This document shows, one piece after another, positions 1 to 9,193 of a stretch of 64,000 nucleotides of DNA. This DNA comes from Phycisphaeraceae bacterium (GTDB lineage: Bacteria > Planctomycetota > Phycisphaerae > Phycisphaerales > Phycisphaeraceae). The translations under genes and the position numbers were made by a program. The notes beneath the pieces are model-generated. The model was not told the DNA's origin. It ran no database searches and was given only the letters and a program-made list of their open reading frames with translations. The stretch is taken from positions 1 through 64,000 of the forward strand of contig JANQFR010000065.1 in NCBI GenBank assembly GCA_028277745.1, written 5' to 3'. How positions within the stretch are numbered: the first letter of the stretch is position 1; each line of letters starts with the position of its first letter.

Positions 1-520
1 TTTCAATCGGCAGGGGCGGGGGTGGGCTGCGCCGGCTTGGGGATCGGGGCTCGATGTTGGTGGCGTACCAGATGCCAAAGCCCAGCAGCGCGACCGCGCT
101 GACCATCATGCCCAGCAGGATGAACAGCGTGCGGTGGCTGCGCCGCCGCCGGGCCAGGGCGGCTTGGCGGCGGCTCGCCAGGGCGGCGCTGCGCGGGGAC
201 GGCGAGGCCGCCGAGGCCGGTGTGGCGGCGGTCGGCGGCGGCGCGGCGGGCGCGGGCGGCGCCTTGGGCTCCTTGCGCATCATCTCGCTGAGCCCCGAGA
301 GCCCGACCATCGCGCCGCTGTCGTCCAGGCGCGGCGGCTCGGGGATCGCCGGCTCGGGCTTGGGCTTCGCCGGCGTCGTCTTCTTCGGGAGGACCCGTTT
401 CACGTCGCGCTCGTTCACCACGAACGCTTTGCGACACGACGGGCACACGACCCCCGCTCCGATCCGCACAAAAGACGATTTGACCGTGTGGCGGCAATAT
501 GGACAGGTCAGCTCATACAC
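1..520 (-). CDS. Zinc-ribbon, single-TM membrane protein (C-terminus cut by window edge)
   Basis: The reading frame is open from 520 to the window edge (173 codons) and has no stop, so the C-terminus lies outside. I chose a GTG start because AAGG sits four bases upstream; the ATG at 516 is in another frame and hits a stop two codons later. Residues 6-9 (CPYC) and 26-29 (CPSC) form a short zinc-ribbon pair. A Pro/Ala-rich, low-complexity linker follows (about 45-125), then a basic stretch and one hydrophobic segment near residues 135-157. The layout, zinc finger then linker then membrane anchor, is common among planctomycete proteins of unknown role. Function is not known. It is transcribed divergently from moaA, with 51 bases between the starts. 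Confidence 0.75.
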   Translation of the reverse strand, partial: MYELTCPYCRHTVKSSFVRIGAGVVCPSCRKAFVVNERDVKRVLPKKTTPAKPKPEPAIPEPPRLDDSGAMVGLSGLSEMMRKEPKAPPAPAAPPPTAATPASAASPSPRSAALASRRQAALARRRRSHRTLFILLGMMVSAVALLGFGIWYATNIEPRSPSRRSPPPPLPIE

Positions 521-571
521 GTGACCTTAACAATTTACTCCCTTCTCCCTCCGCCGTCTTACAATAGCCGC

Positions 572-1612
572 GTGATCATCCCGCTGCCTATCCTGGATGA
601 GGTCCCCCCGCGGCCGGCGTTCGCCCGCGGCCCCCGCGACCTCGCGTCCGTCCGGCTGCTGCGGATGTCCGTGACCGATCGCTGCAATTTCCGCTGTATG
701 TACTGTATGCCCGAGGACGGGGTCGCGTTCGCCGATCGCCGCGACCTGCTCTCCGCCTCCCAACTGGTCGCGATCGCCGCGGCGGCGCGCCGCATCGGCA
801 TCGACCATTTCAAGATCACCGGCGGCGAGCCGACCGTCCGCCCCGACCTGGTGGAGCTTATCGCGCGCCTCCGGGCCCTGCGCCCGGCAGACCTGTCGAT
901 GACCACCAACGGCGCCCTCCTGGACAGGCTAGCCCGTCCCCTGCGTGAGGCCGGGCTCGATCGGCTGACCGTCAGTCTCGATTCCCTCGACCCCGACACG
1001 TTCCAGCGGATCATCGGCCGCGGCGAACGGAGTCGCCTCGACCGGGTGCTCAACGGGCTCGACGCCGCCGTGGACGCGGGGTTCGAGCGGATCAAGCTCA
1101 ACTGCGTGATCATCGGCGGCGTCAACGATCACGAGGCGCCCGCCCTCGCCGCCCTCACGCTCGACCGGCCGTGGACCGTGCGGTTCATCGAGTACATGCC
1201 GCTGGGCGACAGCCGGTTGCTCGACCGCGGGCCGGGCCTTGCCGAGGCCCACACCGTGGACAACGCCCAGGTGCTGGAGCGGATCGAAGCCGTCCACGGC
1301 CGCGCGGCGCCGGTGGACCGGGCCGACGAGGCCGGCGTCGGCCCCGCCCGGGTGCTGCGGCTGCCCCGCGCCATCGGCCGCATCGGGTTTATCTCCGCGA
1401 TGAGCCGGCCGTTCTGCGAAACCTGCAACCGCCTGCGCCTCACCGCCACCGGTGAGCTGCGCGCCTGCCTCTTCGACGGCGGCGAACTGAGCGTCCTGCC
1501 CCACCTCGACGATCCCCAGGCCCTGGTCCGTCTGATGCGCCAATGCGTCGCCCAGAAGCCCGAGACCCACGGCTCACGCGGCAACCGAGCCATGTCCCAA
1601 CTCGGCGGCTGA
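572..1612 (+). CDS. moaA: GTP 3',8-cyclase MoaA
   Basis: Radical-SAM enzyme that converts GTP to 3',8-cyclo-dihydro-GTP, the first step of molybdenum cofactor synthesis. The 346-aa product has the radical-SAM cysteines C38, C42 and C45 (CNFRCMYC) and the second Fe-S cluster cysteines C282, C285 and C299 (FCETCN then C). It ends in the Gly-Gly pair expected of MoaA. The frame stays open far upstream, but family length and the position of the first cysteine motif point to the GTG at 572; the next in-frame ATG (665) would remove the strand before the motif. No other moa gene is in the window, so the rest of the pathway lies elsewhere. Confidence 0.95.
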   Translation: MIIPLPILDEVPPRPAFARGPRDLASVRLLRMSVTDRCNFRCMYCMPEDGVAFADRRDLLSASQLVAIAAAARRIGIDHFKITGGEPTVRPDLVELIARLRALRPADLSMTTNGALLDRLARPLREAGLDRLTVSLDSLDPDTFQRIIGRGERSRLDRVLNGLDAAVDAGFERIKLNCVIIGGVNDHEAPALAALTLDRPWTVRFIEYMPLGDSRLLDRGPGLAEAHTVDNAQVLERIEAVHGRAAPVDRADEAGVGPARVLRLPRAIGRIGFISAMSRPFCETCNRLRLTATGELRACLFDGGELSVLPHLDDPQALVRLMRQCVAQKPETHGSRGNRAMSQLGG

Positions 1613-1716
1613 ACACCCCGCCGGCCGCCGGTGCTGGGGACTTCCCTATTCTGGTATCCTGCGATGGACGACTTCAATCATCCATGATTGCCTCTACGAC
1701 CTCGAGAACACGACGT

Positions 1717-2613
1717 ATGGCAGACGACACCGACCTCCTCGCGCTGAATCGCTGTTTCGAGATCCCTGATCAACTCCGTTTTGTCGCTGGCGAGGGGGGC
1801 CTGAGCAAGGCGGTCATCACCACCGACGCGTGCCGCGGCGAGGTCTACCTGCACGGCGCCCACGTGACCGACTGGACCCCCGCCGGCGGCGAGCCGGTGC
1901 TGTTCATGTCGGGGGCGTCCCGCTTCGCCGACGGCGAGGCGATCCGCGGCGGCGTGCCGATCTGCTTCCCCTGGTTCGGCCCCAAGGCGGACGACCCCGA
2001 CGCCCCGTCCCACGGGCTGGCCCGCATCCGCGCCTGGAGCGTGGCGGAGGCCGAGCCGACCGACGACGGCGTCGTCCTCGCCCTGACCATCGATATCGAG
2101 CCGTTCCGCGTGGAGCACCGCGTGCGGTTCGGCGCGCAGCTCACGATGTCGCTCACCGTCACCCTGTCCAACCCCAGCGTCGAGGCCGCCTCCTTCGAGG
2201 AGGCGCTGCACGCCTACTTCCAGATCGGCGACGTGAATCTCGCCCAGGTCAAGGGCCTGGAGAATACGCCGTATTACGACAAGACGCAGGACGGCCTCCG
2301 CGCCCCCGGCAGCACCGGGGCGATCTGGTTCACCGAAGAAACCGACCGCATCTACCTCGGCACGCAGGCCGATTGCGTGCTGGTCGACCCGGTTATGAAA
2401 CGGTCGATCATTGTGTCGAAGGAGCACTCTGACACCACGGTGGTGTGGAATCCGTGGACGGACAAGGCGGCGCGGTTGAGTGACTTCGGCGATGACGAGT
2501 GGCCGCAGATGTGCTGCATCGAGGCCTGCAACGTCGCGGACCACGCGGTGCGTCTGAGCCGGGGCGAGTCTCACACCATGACGGTGACGGTGAGCGTGGA
2601 GGCGACGGGGTAG
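1717..2613 (+). CDS. D-hexose-6-phosphate mutarotase (YeaD-type aldose 1-epimerase)
   Basis: The 298-aa product matches the aldose-1-epimerase-like family that interconverts anomers of hexose 6-phosphates. Visible signatures are LHGAHVTDW near residues 45-53, CFPWFGPKADD near 83-93, the catalytic-type His at 99 in SHGLAR, and a late Glu in CIEACN. The length fits the family (about 280-300 aa). The ATG at 1717 was chosen because it starts at the normal beta-sandwich distance; an in-frame ATG at 1684 would add 11 residues that the family does not need. It stands alone between moaA and a convergent gene, with a palindromic repeat just after the stop. Confidence 0.85.
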   Translation: MADDTDLLALNRCFEIPDQLRFVAGEGGLSKAVITTDACRGEVYLHGAHVTDWTPAGGEPVLFMSGASRFADGEAIRGGVPICFPWFGPKADDPDAPSHGLARIRAWSVAEAEPTDDGVVLALTIDIEPFRVEHRVRFGAQLTMSLTVTLSNPSVEAASFEEALHAYFQIGDVNLAQVKGLENTPYYDKTQDGLRAPGSTGAIWFTEETDRIYLGTQADCVLVDPVMKRSIIVSKEHSDTTVVWNPWTDKAARLSDFGDDEWPQMCCIEACNVADHAVRLSRGESHTMTVTVSVEATG

Positions 2614-2626
2614 TTCGGATGGGAAA

Positions 2627-2648
2627 CCCCGGGACTGCAGTCCCGGGG
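2627..2648. repeat. 22-bp perfect palindrome centred on CTGCAG, terminator-like
   Basis: A perfect palindrome (arm CCCCGGGACTG) lies between the 3' ends of two convergent genes and is followed by CTTCGG. A longer relative with the same core and the same CTTCGG tail is at 57744-57771, also just after a gene. No T-tract follows, so it may be a mobile palindromic repeat that also acts as a weak terminator. Confidence 0.7.
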
Positions 2649-2674
2649 CTTCGGCATGGAGGGTGGAAACCACG

Positions 2675-4819
2675 TCATTGCCGCTGGATCGTCGCTTCGT
2701 CTTCGGCCGGCGCGGGCGGGGTGATCTGGAGGTCTTCGTCGGTCAGGCCGGGCGGTCGGGGGAACGCGCGGCTCATGTCGATGTTCTGTTCTTCGCACTG
2801 CTTGCCGACGTCCTGGAAGAACTTGGGATAGCACGCCCGGGCCAGCGGCAGGGGGGTGCTGCGGTAGATGCGGGAGCGTTCGATCAGGGGCGCGTTGGGG
2901 TTGCGCATGAACTGGACGTAGGTGTTGACCACCATCTCACGGAACGGCGGCAGGCCGAGGCGGGCCTGGCCGGTGGCGGCATTGACGACCTGGCCGCGTT
3001 TCTTGTTGTAGGCGGCGTGGGCGGTCTGGGCGACCTGGAGGAACCGCTCGAACACGTCGAAACGCGTGTTGGCCACGCCCTGGGTGATGCCGCGCATGAT
3101 CATCGCGTCGATGAATTGCCGCGAGACCGACTGCATGTCGATGTCCTGGAGCAACTGGCCCATCACGAAATCGTCGAGCGTGACGGTGTAGCGCCCGTCA
3201 CGGAGGTTGTGGGGTTTGTTGCCGTAAAGATCGCGGAGCCGTTTGTAATACTCGGCGGCCTGCTGGTCGGCGCCGTAGAGGTAGGAATAGAGCACGGCCT
3301 TGATGAGGAAGTTTTCGTGGCCGGATTCGTAGTTGCGGACGGTGCCCTCACGCTGGGTGATCTCGGACTGTTCAACCGCGGCCCGGGAGCCATAGACCGC
3401 GTCCTCGTAGGCGGGGATGAACCGCGGGTCGGGCATGAGGTCGATCCGGCCGTTGATCGGGTCGAACGTGACGCGGCCGAAGTGCATCAGTTGCTGCAGG
3501 CCGTGGATCACCTGCCGGTCGGTGTTGATGTAATCGATCTTGGTCTGGTTGAGCAGTTCGCCGGCGCGGCGGACGCCGAGGAATGACCAGTAGATGCCGT
3601 GCGCCGCCGGGTGGCGCCAGTCGATCGCGCCGTAGAGCTCCATCAGCTCGTACATCAGGGCCGGGTCCATGTTGTACGTGTCGACCAGCACCTTGGCGCG
3701 GAGGAACGGCATGAACGAGGTGAGGCCCTGAAACAGGTCCCGGTCCAGCAGCATCTTTGCGATGCCCATGTCCGCCGGGTCGAGGTTGCGCTCCGCCCAC
3801 GGCATGAACGTCTCGATCGGCGTGTACTGGAGGAACATGATCAGCCGTCCTATGCGGCGCAGCGTGTCGACGTCCAGGGCCAGCCCCAACGCCTCGAGCT
3901 GTTCGACGACGGGGCGGGTCTCGGGCTTGTCTTCATAGAGCATGCTCAACGCGTCGGTCGCGGCGCGGCGTTTCTGGTCCTCGATCGCCTCCCGGACCGG
4001 CTCGAGCGCTTGGGCGACGGCGGGGTCTTCGGACCGCAGCTGGGCGTCGAGCTTCTCCAGCAGCTCGGAGGCGCGGGTGAGGTTGATGTCGGACATCGCG
4101 GCGAAGCTGTCGGCGTAGACCGGGTATTGCTCGCCCAGGTCGGCGAGGGTCTTCCGGGCGTCCCGCGTCAGGCGGGAGAACACCAGGTATTGGTCGGCCG
4201 CCCGGGCGATCGGCTCGAACCGCGCGAGGGTCTGGGCGGTCGTGGCGCCTTCGGTCGGCGACCCGAGGACCTCCTGCCACTCCTGGGCGAACCGCTGCTT
4301 GTAGTACCAGTGGAAGTCGTCGCTGTACTGGCTCATCTTGTGGAAGAAGATCCAGCCGAGCTCGCGGTACAGGCCTGTCGCGTTGGGGTTGAGCGGGATC
4401 CCCTCGTCGCGCAACAGGTTGACGCCTTTCATCACCCAGTCCCACCGCTCGTCGGCGGTGTGGGTCTTGACCGAGATGTTGTAGGCCATGTTCCAGGCGT
4501 GGAACGCCCAGACCTTGGGGAACCGCGGCTGGAGGATGGTGATCCACTGGGCCAGGGAGTTGGCCTCGAAGTATTTCTCCTCCTGCTTGAGCCGCTCGAT
4601 GCGGTACCACAGCGCGTCGACCGCGATGCCGCGGAACGAACCGAGCGCGGCGGCGGCGATCGCGTACTTGGGCGGCACCCGGTCGCCGATCTCCACGTCG
4701 AAGCCGATCTGCAATTCACGCCGCTGGCTGTTGACCAGCGGCACCATGATGGCCGACGCCACCAGGCAGCCGGCGACGATGAAGACGGCGATCAGTTGGA
4801 TAAAGCGGTCTCGGTCCAT
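2675..4819 (-). CDS. Large membrane-anchored, helix-rich protein of ABC cluster (unknown function)
   Basis: The 714-aa product has an N-terminal membrane anchor (about residues 8-30) followed by a long, mostly helical region with no cysteine motifs or obvious catalytic signature. Stretches such as YFEANSLAQWITILQPRFPK and ELGWIFFHKMSQYSDDFHWY resemble TPR-type helical hairpins, so I describe it as TPR-like. It starts 18 bases after the stop of the ABC permease, with GGAGA upstream of the ATG, so it is the third gene of the ATPase-permease operon. From that context it may be a periplasm-facing scaffold or accessory subunit of the transporter. I do not recognise a named family. Confidence 0.7.
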   Translation of the reverse strand: MDRDRFIQLIAVFIVAGCLVASAIMVPLVNSQRRELQIGFDVEIGDRVPPKYAIAAAALGSFRGIAVDALWYRIERLKQEEKYFEANSLAQWITILQPRFPKVWAFHAWNMAYNISVKTHTADERWDWVMKGVNLLRDEGIPLNPNATGLYRELGWIFFHKMSQYSDDFHWYYKQRFAQEWQEVLGSPTEGATTAQTLARFEPIARAADQYLVFSRLTRDARKTLADLGEQYPVYADSFAAMSDINLTRASELLEKLDAQLRSEDPAVAQALEPVREAIEDQKRRAATDALSMLYEDKPETRPVVEQLEALGLALDVDTLRRIGRLIMFLQYTPIETFMPWAERNLDPADMGIAKMLLDRDLFQGLTSFMPFLRAKVLVDTYNMDPALMYELMELYGAIDWRHPAAHGIYWSFLGVRRAGELLNQTKIDYINTDRQVIHGLQQLMHFGRVTFDPINGRIDLMPDPRFIPAYEDAVYGSRAAVEQSEITQREGTVRNYESGHENFLIKAVLYSYLYGADQQAAEYYKRLRDLYGNKPHNLRDGRYTVTLDDFVMGQLLQDIDMQSVSRQFIDAMIMRGITQGVANTRFDVFERFLQVAQTAHAAYNKKRGQVVNAATGQARLGLPPFREMVVNTYVQFMRNPNAPLIERSRIYRSTPLPLARACYPKFFQDVGKQCEEQNIDMSRAFPRPPGLTDEDLQITPPAPAEDEATIQRQ

Positions 4820-4837
4820 GGTTGATATCTCCGCGCG

Positions 4838-6652
4838 TCAGATGATGACGCGGGCCAGTTCGCGTTTGCGGAAGATCAGGTAGGCGATGACGCCCGCCAC
4901 GCCGGTCGAGACGCAGCCGATCCACAGCGCAGCGCCGCCGAGCAGGCGTAAGGGGATGACCCGGCCATGGGTCAGGTCGTCGCCGGTGCTGTACTTGCCG
5001 AACTCGGGGATGACCGCAGTGAACGCGGTGCCGACCAGGCGGATGATGATCTTGACCCCGTCCCAGACTTCGCCCTCGCTGACTTTTTCGATGATCATCG
5101 CCGGCACGCCGATGATCCGGTCCCACAGCGGCAGGGTGTCCTTGGGGAACGACGAGTACTGGTCGAGCGATTCGGCGACGTAGCCGCTGCCGGCGGCGGC
5201 GAAATAGACCAGCAGGACCGCCAGGCACGCCACCGGGAACCCCAGGAACGTGCCCGCCGCGAGGCCGAGCATCGTCAGGAACGCCAGCCGCAGCCAGAGG
5301 ATGCCCAGCGACCGCAGCAGGTTGCCCTCGAACGAGCCGACGCGGTAGAGCACTTCGATCCCGTCTTTCTGGTTGAAGGTGAGGGTGGGCTGCTCCTGGC
5401 CGGTGTCGGGGCGCACGGGGTTGCTGAACGTGGCCTGGATGCGCCCGTCTTCGATCAGCTCGGTGGGGATGTCGATGACGTGGTAAGTCCCTTCGACGAG
5501 CGGGGGCACGGGGAACGGCCGGTCGTTGACGCGGAGGTTGAGGAAGACTCGGTCGTCTTCGGTGGATCGGCCGGCCTTGGGTTGAATCCGCAGCTGGACG
5601 TACCGGTCGTATCGCTTCGCCGGCTCGAGGCCGGCGAAGACGAACGTGTTCGCGTTGCGCGGGCCGATGCTGTACCACTCGGCGAGGATCTGCTGCTGGA
5701 TCTGGTCGACGATTTTCGGGTCGAGGATCTCGACGGGCGCGCCGGGGTTGCCGTAGGTGCTGGGGTCGGCCAGGCGCAGGGCCGTGAGGCGCTGGTTGAA
5801 CTGCGCAGCGAGATTGCTCTGGTCCGGCGGGATGGGCGACACGCCGGCCCGCGCGACGAGGATCTGCTCGTCGACCGCCCGGCGGTCGACCGCGCTCCGC
5901 GCCGGCTGCTGGCTAAGCATCATTGTGAACACGTAGATCGCCCCGCCGCACACCGCGACCAGCAGCACGTTCAGCATCGCGATGCCCAGGAACTTGCCCG
6001 CCAGGTAGTGCAGCCGCCCGACGGGCTTGGTCATGGTCAGGAAGATCTGCCGCCGGCCGATCTCGCTGGTGATGGTCCCGACCGCGAGGAACACCGTCAT
6101 CAGCGACAGCAGCAGCGACACCACGATCATCGACCAACTCAGGAACGTCTGGACGCGGTACTTGAGCGTTTCGTCGCTGTCCATCGCGAACGGCAGCACC
6201 GGCACGAAGAGCATGAGGGCGACGAGGAACACCAGGGGCGCCTTCATGCGGATGGCCTCGTCGATGAGGGTCCGGGCGACGCCGAAGACCGGGTGCCCCC
6301 CGCTCAAGAGCAGGCGGATGAGCTGCAGCCCCAGGTAGAAGCCGACCGCCATGCCGTAGACGCCGCCGACGGCGATGGCCGCGGACACCGAGCCGATGGT
6401 CAGGCAGAACTGCGCCGCCCAGCTGGCGATGACCGTCGCAATGATGATCACGGCCAATCGGCGGACCACCGTGAACTCACGCCATTGGTACAGGCCCAGG
6501 CCCACCCAAGCGGAGACGAATAAGGACAAGGCCCATCCGGTGAGGATGTACGCCGTGACGGCGCCCTGGGCGAACAGGAACAGGTTCAGGGCCCCGCCGC
6601 CGACGATCGCGGCGGCCAATACGCTGAAGTAAGTGACGGGGTTCTTGGTCAT
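4838..6652 (-). CDS. ABC-2 type permease with a large extracytoplasmic domain
   Basis: A 604-aa membrane protein. About six hydrophobic segments occupy residues 1-230, then comes a soluble region of roughly 200 residues (about 235-435) rich in beta-type sequence, then further hydrophobic segments to the C-terminus. The stretch EIGRRQIFLTMTKPVGR followed by GKFLGI matches the cytoplasmic coupling region of the other permease in this locus (EIEQKTVLTVVSKPVAR, GKFLGV), so both probably dock on the same ATPase. It follows the ATPase gene by 11 bases. The family is the NosY-like ABC-2 permeases; the inserted domain is unusual and would face the periplasm. Confidence 0.8.
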   Translation of the reverse strand: MTKNPVTYFSVLAAAIVGGGALNLFLFAQGAVTAYILTGWALSLFVSAWVGLGLYQWREFTVVRRLAVIIIATVIASWAAQFCLTIGSVSAAIAVGGVYGMAVGFYLGLQLIRLLLSGGHPVFGVARTLIDEAIRMKAPLVFLVALMLFVPVLPFAMDSDETLKYRVQTFLSWSMIVVSLLLSLMTVFLAVGTITSEIGRRQIFLTMTKPVGRLHYLAGKFLGIAMLNVLLVAVCGGAIYVFTMMLSQQPARSAVDRRAVDEQILVARAGVSPIPPDQSNLAAQFNQRLTALRLADPSTYGNPGAPVEILDPKIVDQIQQQILAEWYSIGPRNANTFVFAGLEPAKRYDRYVQLRIQPKAGRSTEDDRVFLNLRVNDRPFPVPPLVEGTYHVIDIPTELIEDGRIQATFSNPVRPDTGQEQPTLTFNQKDGIEVLYRVGSFEGNLLRSLGILWLRLAFLTMLGLAAGTFLGFPVACLAVLLVYFAAAGSGYVAESLDQYSSFPKDTLPLWDRIIGVPAMIIEKVSEGEVWDGVKIIIRLVGTAFTAVIPEFGKYSTGDDLTHGRVIPLRLLGGAALWIGCVSTGVAGVIAYLIFRKRELARVII

Positions 6653-6663
6653 CGGCGGTTGCG

Positions 6664-7941
6664 TCAGGGCTTCTTGCCGTCGCCTCCGGTCAGGTCGTCG
6701 AGCAGCGACTGGTCCGGCTGCTCATCCTCCGTTTGAGGAGCGGTCGGGGCCGGCGCGGACGGTTCGGGCTTCTTCGGCGCGGACGGCTCCGGGGGCGGAG
6801 GCGGCGCGGAGCCGGTCAGGGCGTCGAGCACGTGGTCGGCCTGTGGCGGCGGGGGCGCCGATTCGGCGGGGGGCTCGACCGGCTCGGGCTCGGGGGCCGC
6901 CTGCTCGTTGACCAACTCGTCGAGCACCGCGTCGCCCTCGGTTTCGACGGGCTGGTCCGGCTCGTTGCTGAGGAACGCCGCCAGCTTGCCCCCCGACCCT
7001 GCGCCGGACGTGGCTGCGCCCTCTTGCTGGGCGGTGTTGACGATGTCCAGGAAAAGCTCTTCGAGCTTCTGGCGCGGGTGGTCGATCCGCTCGATGTGCT
7101 TGCCCCGTCGGGCCAGGACCTGCTCGATCTCCTCGATGGTCTGCGGGTCGAGCGACCCGGTCGCGAGGGTCGTGGTCTCGCGTTTGGTGAGCAGCTCCCG
7201 GACCGGACCGGACTGCCGGATGGCGCCGCCGAACATGATGGCGACGCGGTCGGTCACGTCTTCGACGTCGGCCAGCAGGTGAGAGCAGAGCAGGATGGTT
7301 TTGCCCTTGCGTTTGAGGTCGAGGATCAGGTCCTTGATCTGGCGGGTGCCCAGGGGGTCCATGCCGGTGGTGGGCTCATCAAGGATGAGCAGCTTGGGGT
7401 CGTTGATGAGGGCCTGGGCGAGCCCGATGCGGCGTTGCATGCCCTTGGAGTACTCGCCGACGGGGCGGCCGGCGACCTTGTCGAGGCCGACGTATTCGAG
7501 CAGCTGGTCGATGCGGACCTTGCGCTTGGCGCGGGGCAGGTGGAAGAGCTTGGCGTAGTACTCGAGGGTCTCGCGGGCGTTGAGGAACTGGTAGAGGTAG
7601 GACTCTTCGGGGACGTAGCCGATCATGTTCTTGATGGCGACGTCCTGGGGGTGGTGGCCGAAGACAGCGATGCGTCCGCCGGTGGGGTGGAGCAGGCCGA
7701 GGATCATCTTGATGGTGGTGGATTTGCCCGAGCCGTTGGGTCCGAGCAGGCCGAAGACCTCGCCGCGGTGGATGTCCAGGTCGATCTGGTCGACGGCGGT
7801 GACGCGTGAGCGGAGCCAGAAGTCGCGGAAGACCTTGGAGAGCCCGACGCAGCGGACGACGGTGTCAGGGGCTTGGCCGGGGGGATGTCCGGGGGCGGAC
7901 GGATCGGTCGAAACGGCGGATTCGGCGAGGGCGGTGGTCAT
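6664..7941 (-). CDS. ABC-2 exporter ATP-binding protein with long acidic/proline tail
   Basis: The ATPase domain occupies roughly residues 25-310: Walker A GLLGPNGSGKST (about 65-76), signature YSKGMQRRIGLAQAL, Walker B LLILDEPTTGMD. It belongs to the CcmA/NosF/DrrA-like group that partners ABC-2 permeases. A Pro/Glu-rich tail of about 110 residues follows and contains three similar short blocks (VLDELVN, VLDALTG, LLDDLTG) separated by proline runs. Start: ATG 7941 gives MTTALAES; an in-frame ATG at 7980 would add 13 residues, and neither has a clear Shine-Dalgarno. It heads the operon with the permease and the helical protein, and is divergent from the second permease. Confidence 0.9.
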   Translation of the reverse strand: MTTALAESAVSTDPSAPGHPPGQAPDTVVRCVGLSKVFRDFWLRSRVTAVDQIDLDIHRGEVFGLLGPNGSGKSTTIKMILGLLHPTGGRIAVFGHHPQDVAIKNMIGYVPEESYLYQFLNARETLEYYAKLFHLPRAKRKVRIDQLLEYVGLDKVAGRPVGEYSKGMQRRIGLAQALINDPKLLILDEPTTGMDPLGTRQIKDLILDLKRKGKTILLCSHLLADVEDVTDRVAIMFGGAIRQSGPVRELLTKRETTTLATGSLDPQTIEEIEQVLARRGKHIERIDHPRQKLEELFLDIVNTAQQEGAATSGAGSGGKLAAFLSNEPDQPVETEGDAVLDELVNEQAAPEPEPVEPPAESAPPPPQADHVLDALTGSAPPPPPEPSAPKKPEPSAPAPTAPQTEDEQPDQSLLDDLTGGDGKKP

Positions 7942-8098
7942 GGTGTGAGTCGCGTCGGGTGTGAGATGCCTCTGGATCATACGGCCGGCAAGGCCAGAGG
8001 TTCACTGATCTTACCCGCCCGGGCAAACCCGGGGCGGCGGCAGGGCGTATGATTATGACCCTGATCCGCCGCCAGTCCACGCAGGGCCCCTTTCGCTT

Positions 8099-9181
8099 AT
8101 GGCCGAACAGCTGCTCACCATCGCCCGCAACACCTTTATCGAGGCGATCCGTCAGCCCATTTTCGTGGTGCTGATCGCGGTCGGCCTGCTGCTGATGCTG
8201 CTCAACCCCCAGCTCGCCGCCTACACGATGGAGGACGATAACAAGCTGCTGATCGACCTGGGGCTGAGCACGATCTTCGTGGTGAGCCTGCTGCTGTCGG
8301 CGTTCACCGCGACCGGGGTGCTGGCCCACGAGATCGAGCAGAAAACCGTGTTGACGGTGGTGAGCAAGCCGGTGGCCCGGCCGACGTTCGTCGTCGGCAA
8401 ATTCCTCGGCGTGGCCGCCGCCATCGCCGTGGCGTACTACGTCCTCAGCCTCGCGTTCATCCTGACCATCCGCCACCAGGTCCAGCAGCGCGCCAGCGAC
8501 TATCTGGACCAGCCGGTGGTCATCTTCGGGCTCCTGGCGGTCCTCGCCGCGTTCGCCGTGGCGGCGTTCGGCAACTACATGTACCGGTGGGTTTTCACCT
8601 CCTCGCTCACCGCCGGCCTGGTGGTCGGCGGCACGATCGCGACCGCCCTGGTGCTGCTGATCGACAAGGAATGGGCCTTTCAGTCGCCCCTCACCGAGTT
8701 CACCAAGGAGGGCAGCCAGCTTGGACAGATCATCGTCGGCCTGCTGCTGATCTACGAGGCGGTCCTGCTTTTGACCGCCGTCGCGATCGCCGCCTCGACC
8801 CGCCTCGGGCAGATCATGACGCTGGTCATCTGCGTCGGCGTCTTCTTCATGGGGCTGATCAGCAACTCGTTGAGCCAGTGGGCCAACGAACGCATCGGCC
8901 TGACCAGCGTCCAGGCCGCCACGATCGGCGTGTTCGAGAGCTTCGGCGTCATCTTCACCGCCGAGCAGCTCTCCTTCGGCTCGCGGCTGATCTACGCCCT
9001 GGCCAAGCTGCTCTACCTGGCTCTGCCCAACCTCCAGTTCCTCTGGCCCGCCGACGCGATCACGCAGGGCAACCCGTTCACGCTGGGCCATGTCGCCACC
9101 GTCACCGGCTACGCCGTGCTTTATTGCACCGCGGTCCTCGCGGTCGCGGTCATCCTGTTCCAGAAGCGCGAGGTCGGCTGA
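8099..9181 (+). CDS. ABC-2 type transporter permease
   Basis: The 360-aa membrane protein has about seven hydrophobic segments. The first starts near residue 20 and the C-terminal one lies near 335-352. The sequence EIEQKTVLTVVSKPVAR followed by GKFLGV is the cytoplasmic coupling loop that the neighbouring 604-aa permease also carries, so the two may be alternative or paired permeases for the divergent ATPase. The start ATG follows a 157-bp divergent intergenic region. Its exported substrate is unknown; families of this shape include Cu-processing (NosY), lipid and antibiotic exporters. Confidence 0.85.
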   Translation: MAEQLLTIARNTFIEAIRQPIFVVLIAVGLLLMLLNPQLAAYTMEDDNKLLIDLGLSTIFVVSLLLSAFTATGVLAHEIEQKTVLTVVSKPVARPTFVVGKFLGVAAAIAVAYYVLSLAFILTIRHQVQQRASDYLDQPVVIFGLLAVLAAFAVAAFGNYMYRWVFTSSLTAGLVVGGTIATALVLLIDKEWAFQSPLTEFTKEGSQLGQIIVGLLLIYEAVLLLTAVAIAASTRLGQIMTLVICVGVFFMGLISNSLSQWANERIGLTSVQAATIGVFESFGVIFTAEQLSFGSRLIYALAKLLYLALPNLQFLWPADAITQGNPFTLGHVATVTGYAVLYCTAVLAVAVILFQKREVG

Positions 9182-9193
9182 GCACCGTTGCGC

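Noticed and set aside
134..571. Upstream extension of the moaA frame
   Set aside because: The added 146 residues are Arg/Gly-rich without MoaA features and overlap the divergent zinc-ribbon gene.
2663..4825. Two plus-strand frames over the 714-aa gene
   Set aside because: They have the biased composition of antisense frames in high-GC DNA, and the minus-strand gene fits in an operon with ribosome sites.
4967..6523. A 518-codon plus-strand frame over the ABC permease
   Set aside because: Composition is Asp/Glu/Arg/His-rich with no domain, while the opposite frame is a clear membrane protein.
6664..7980. The ATPase at 6.6-7.9 kb as energiser of the sugar importer
   Set aside because: Its sequence is of the ABC-2 exporter group and it is operonic with an ABC-2 permease, not the MalK/MsmX type.
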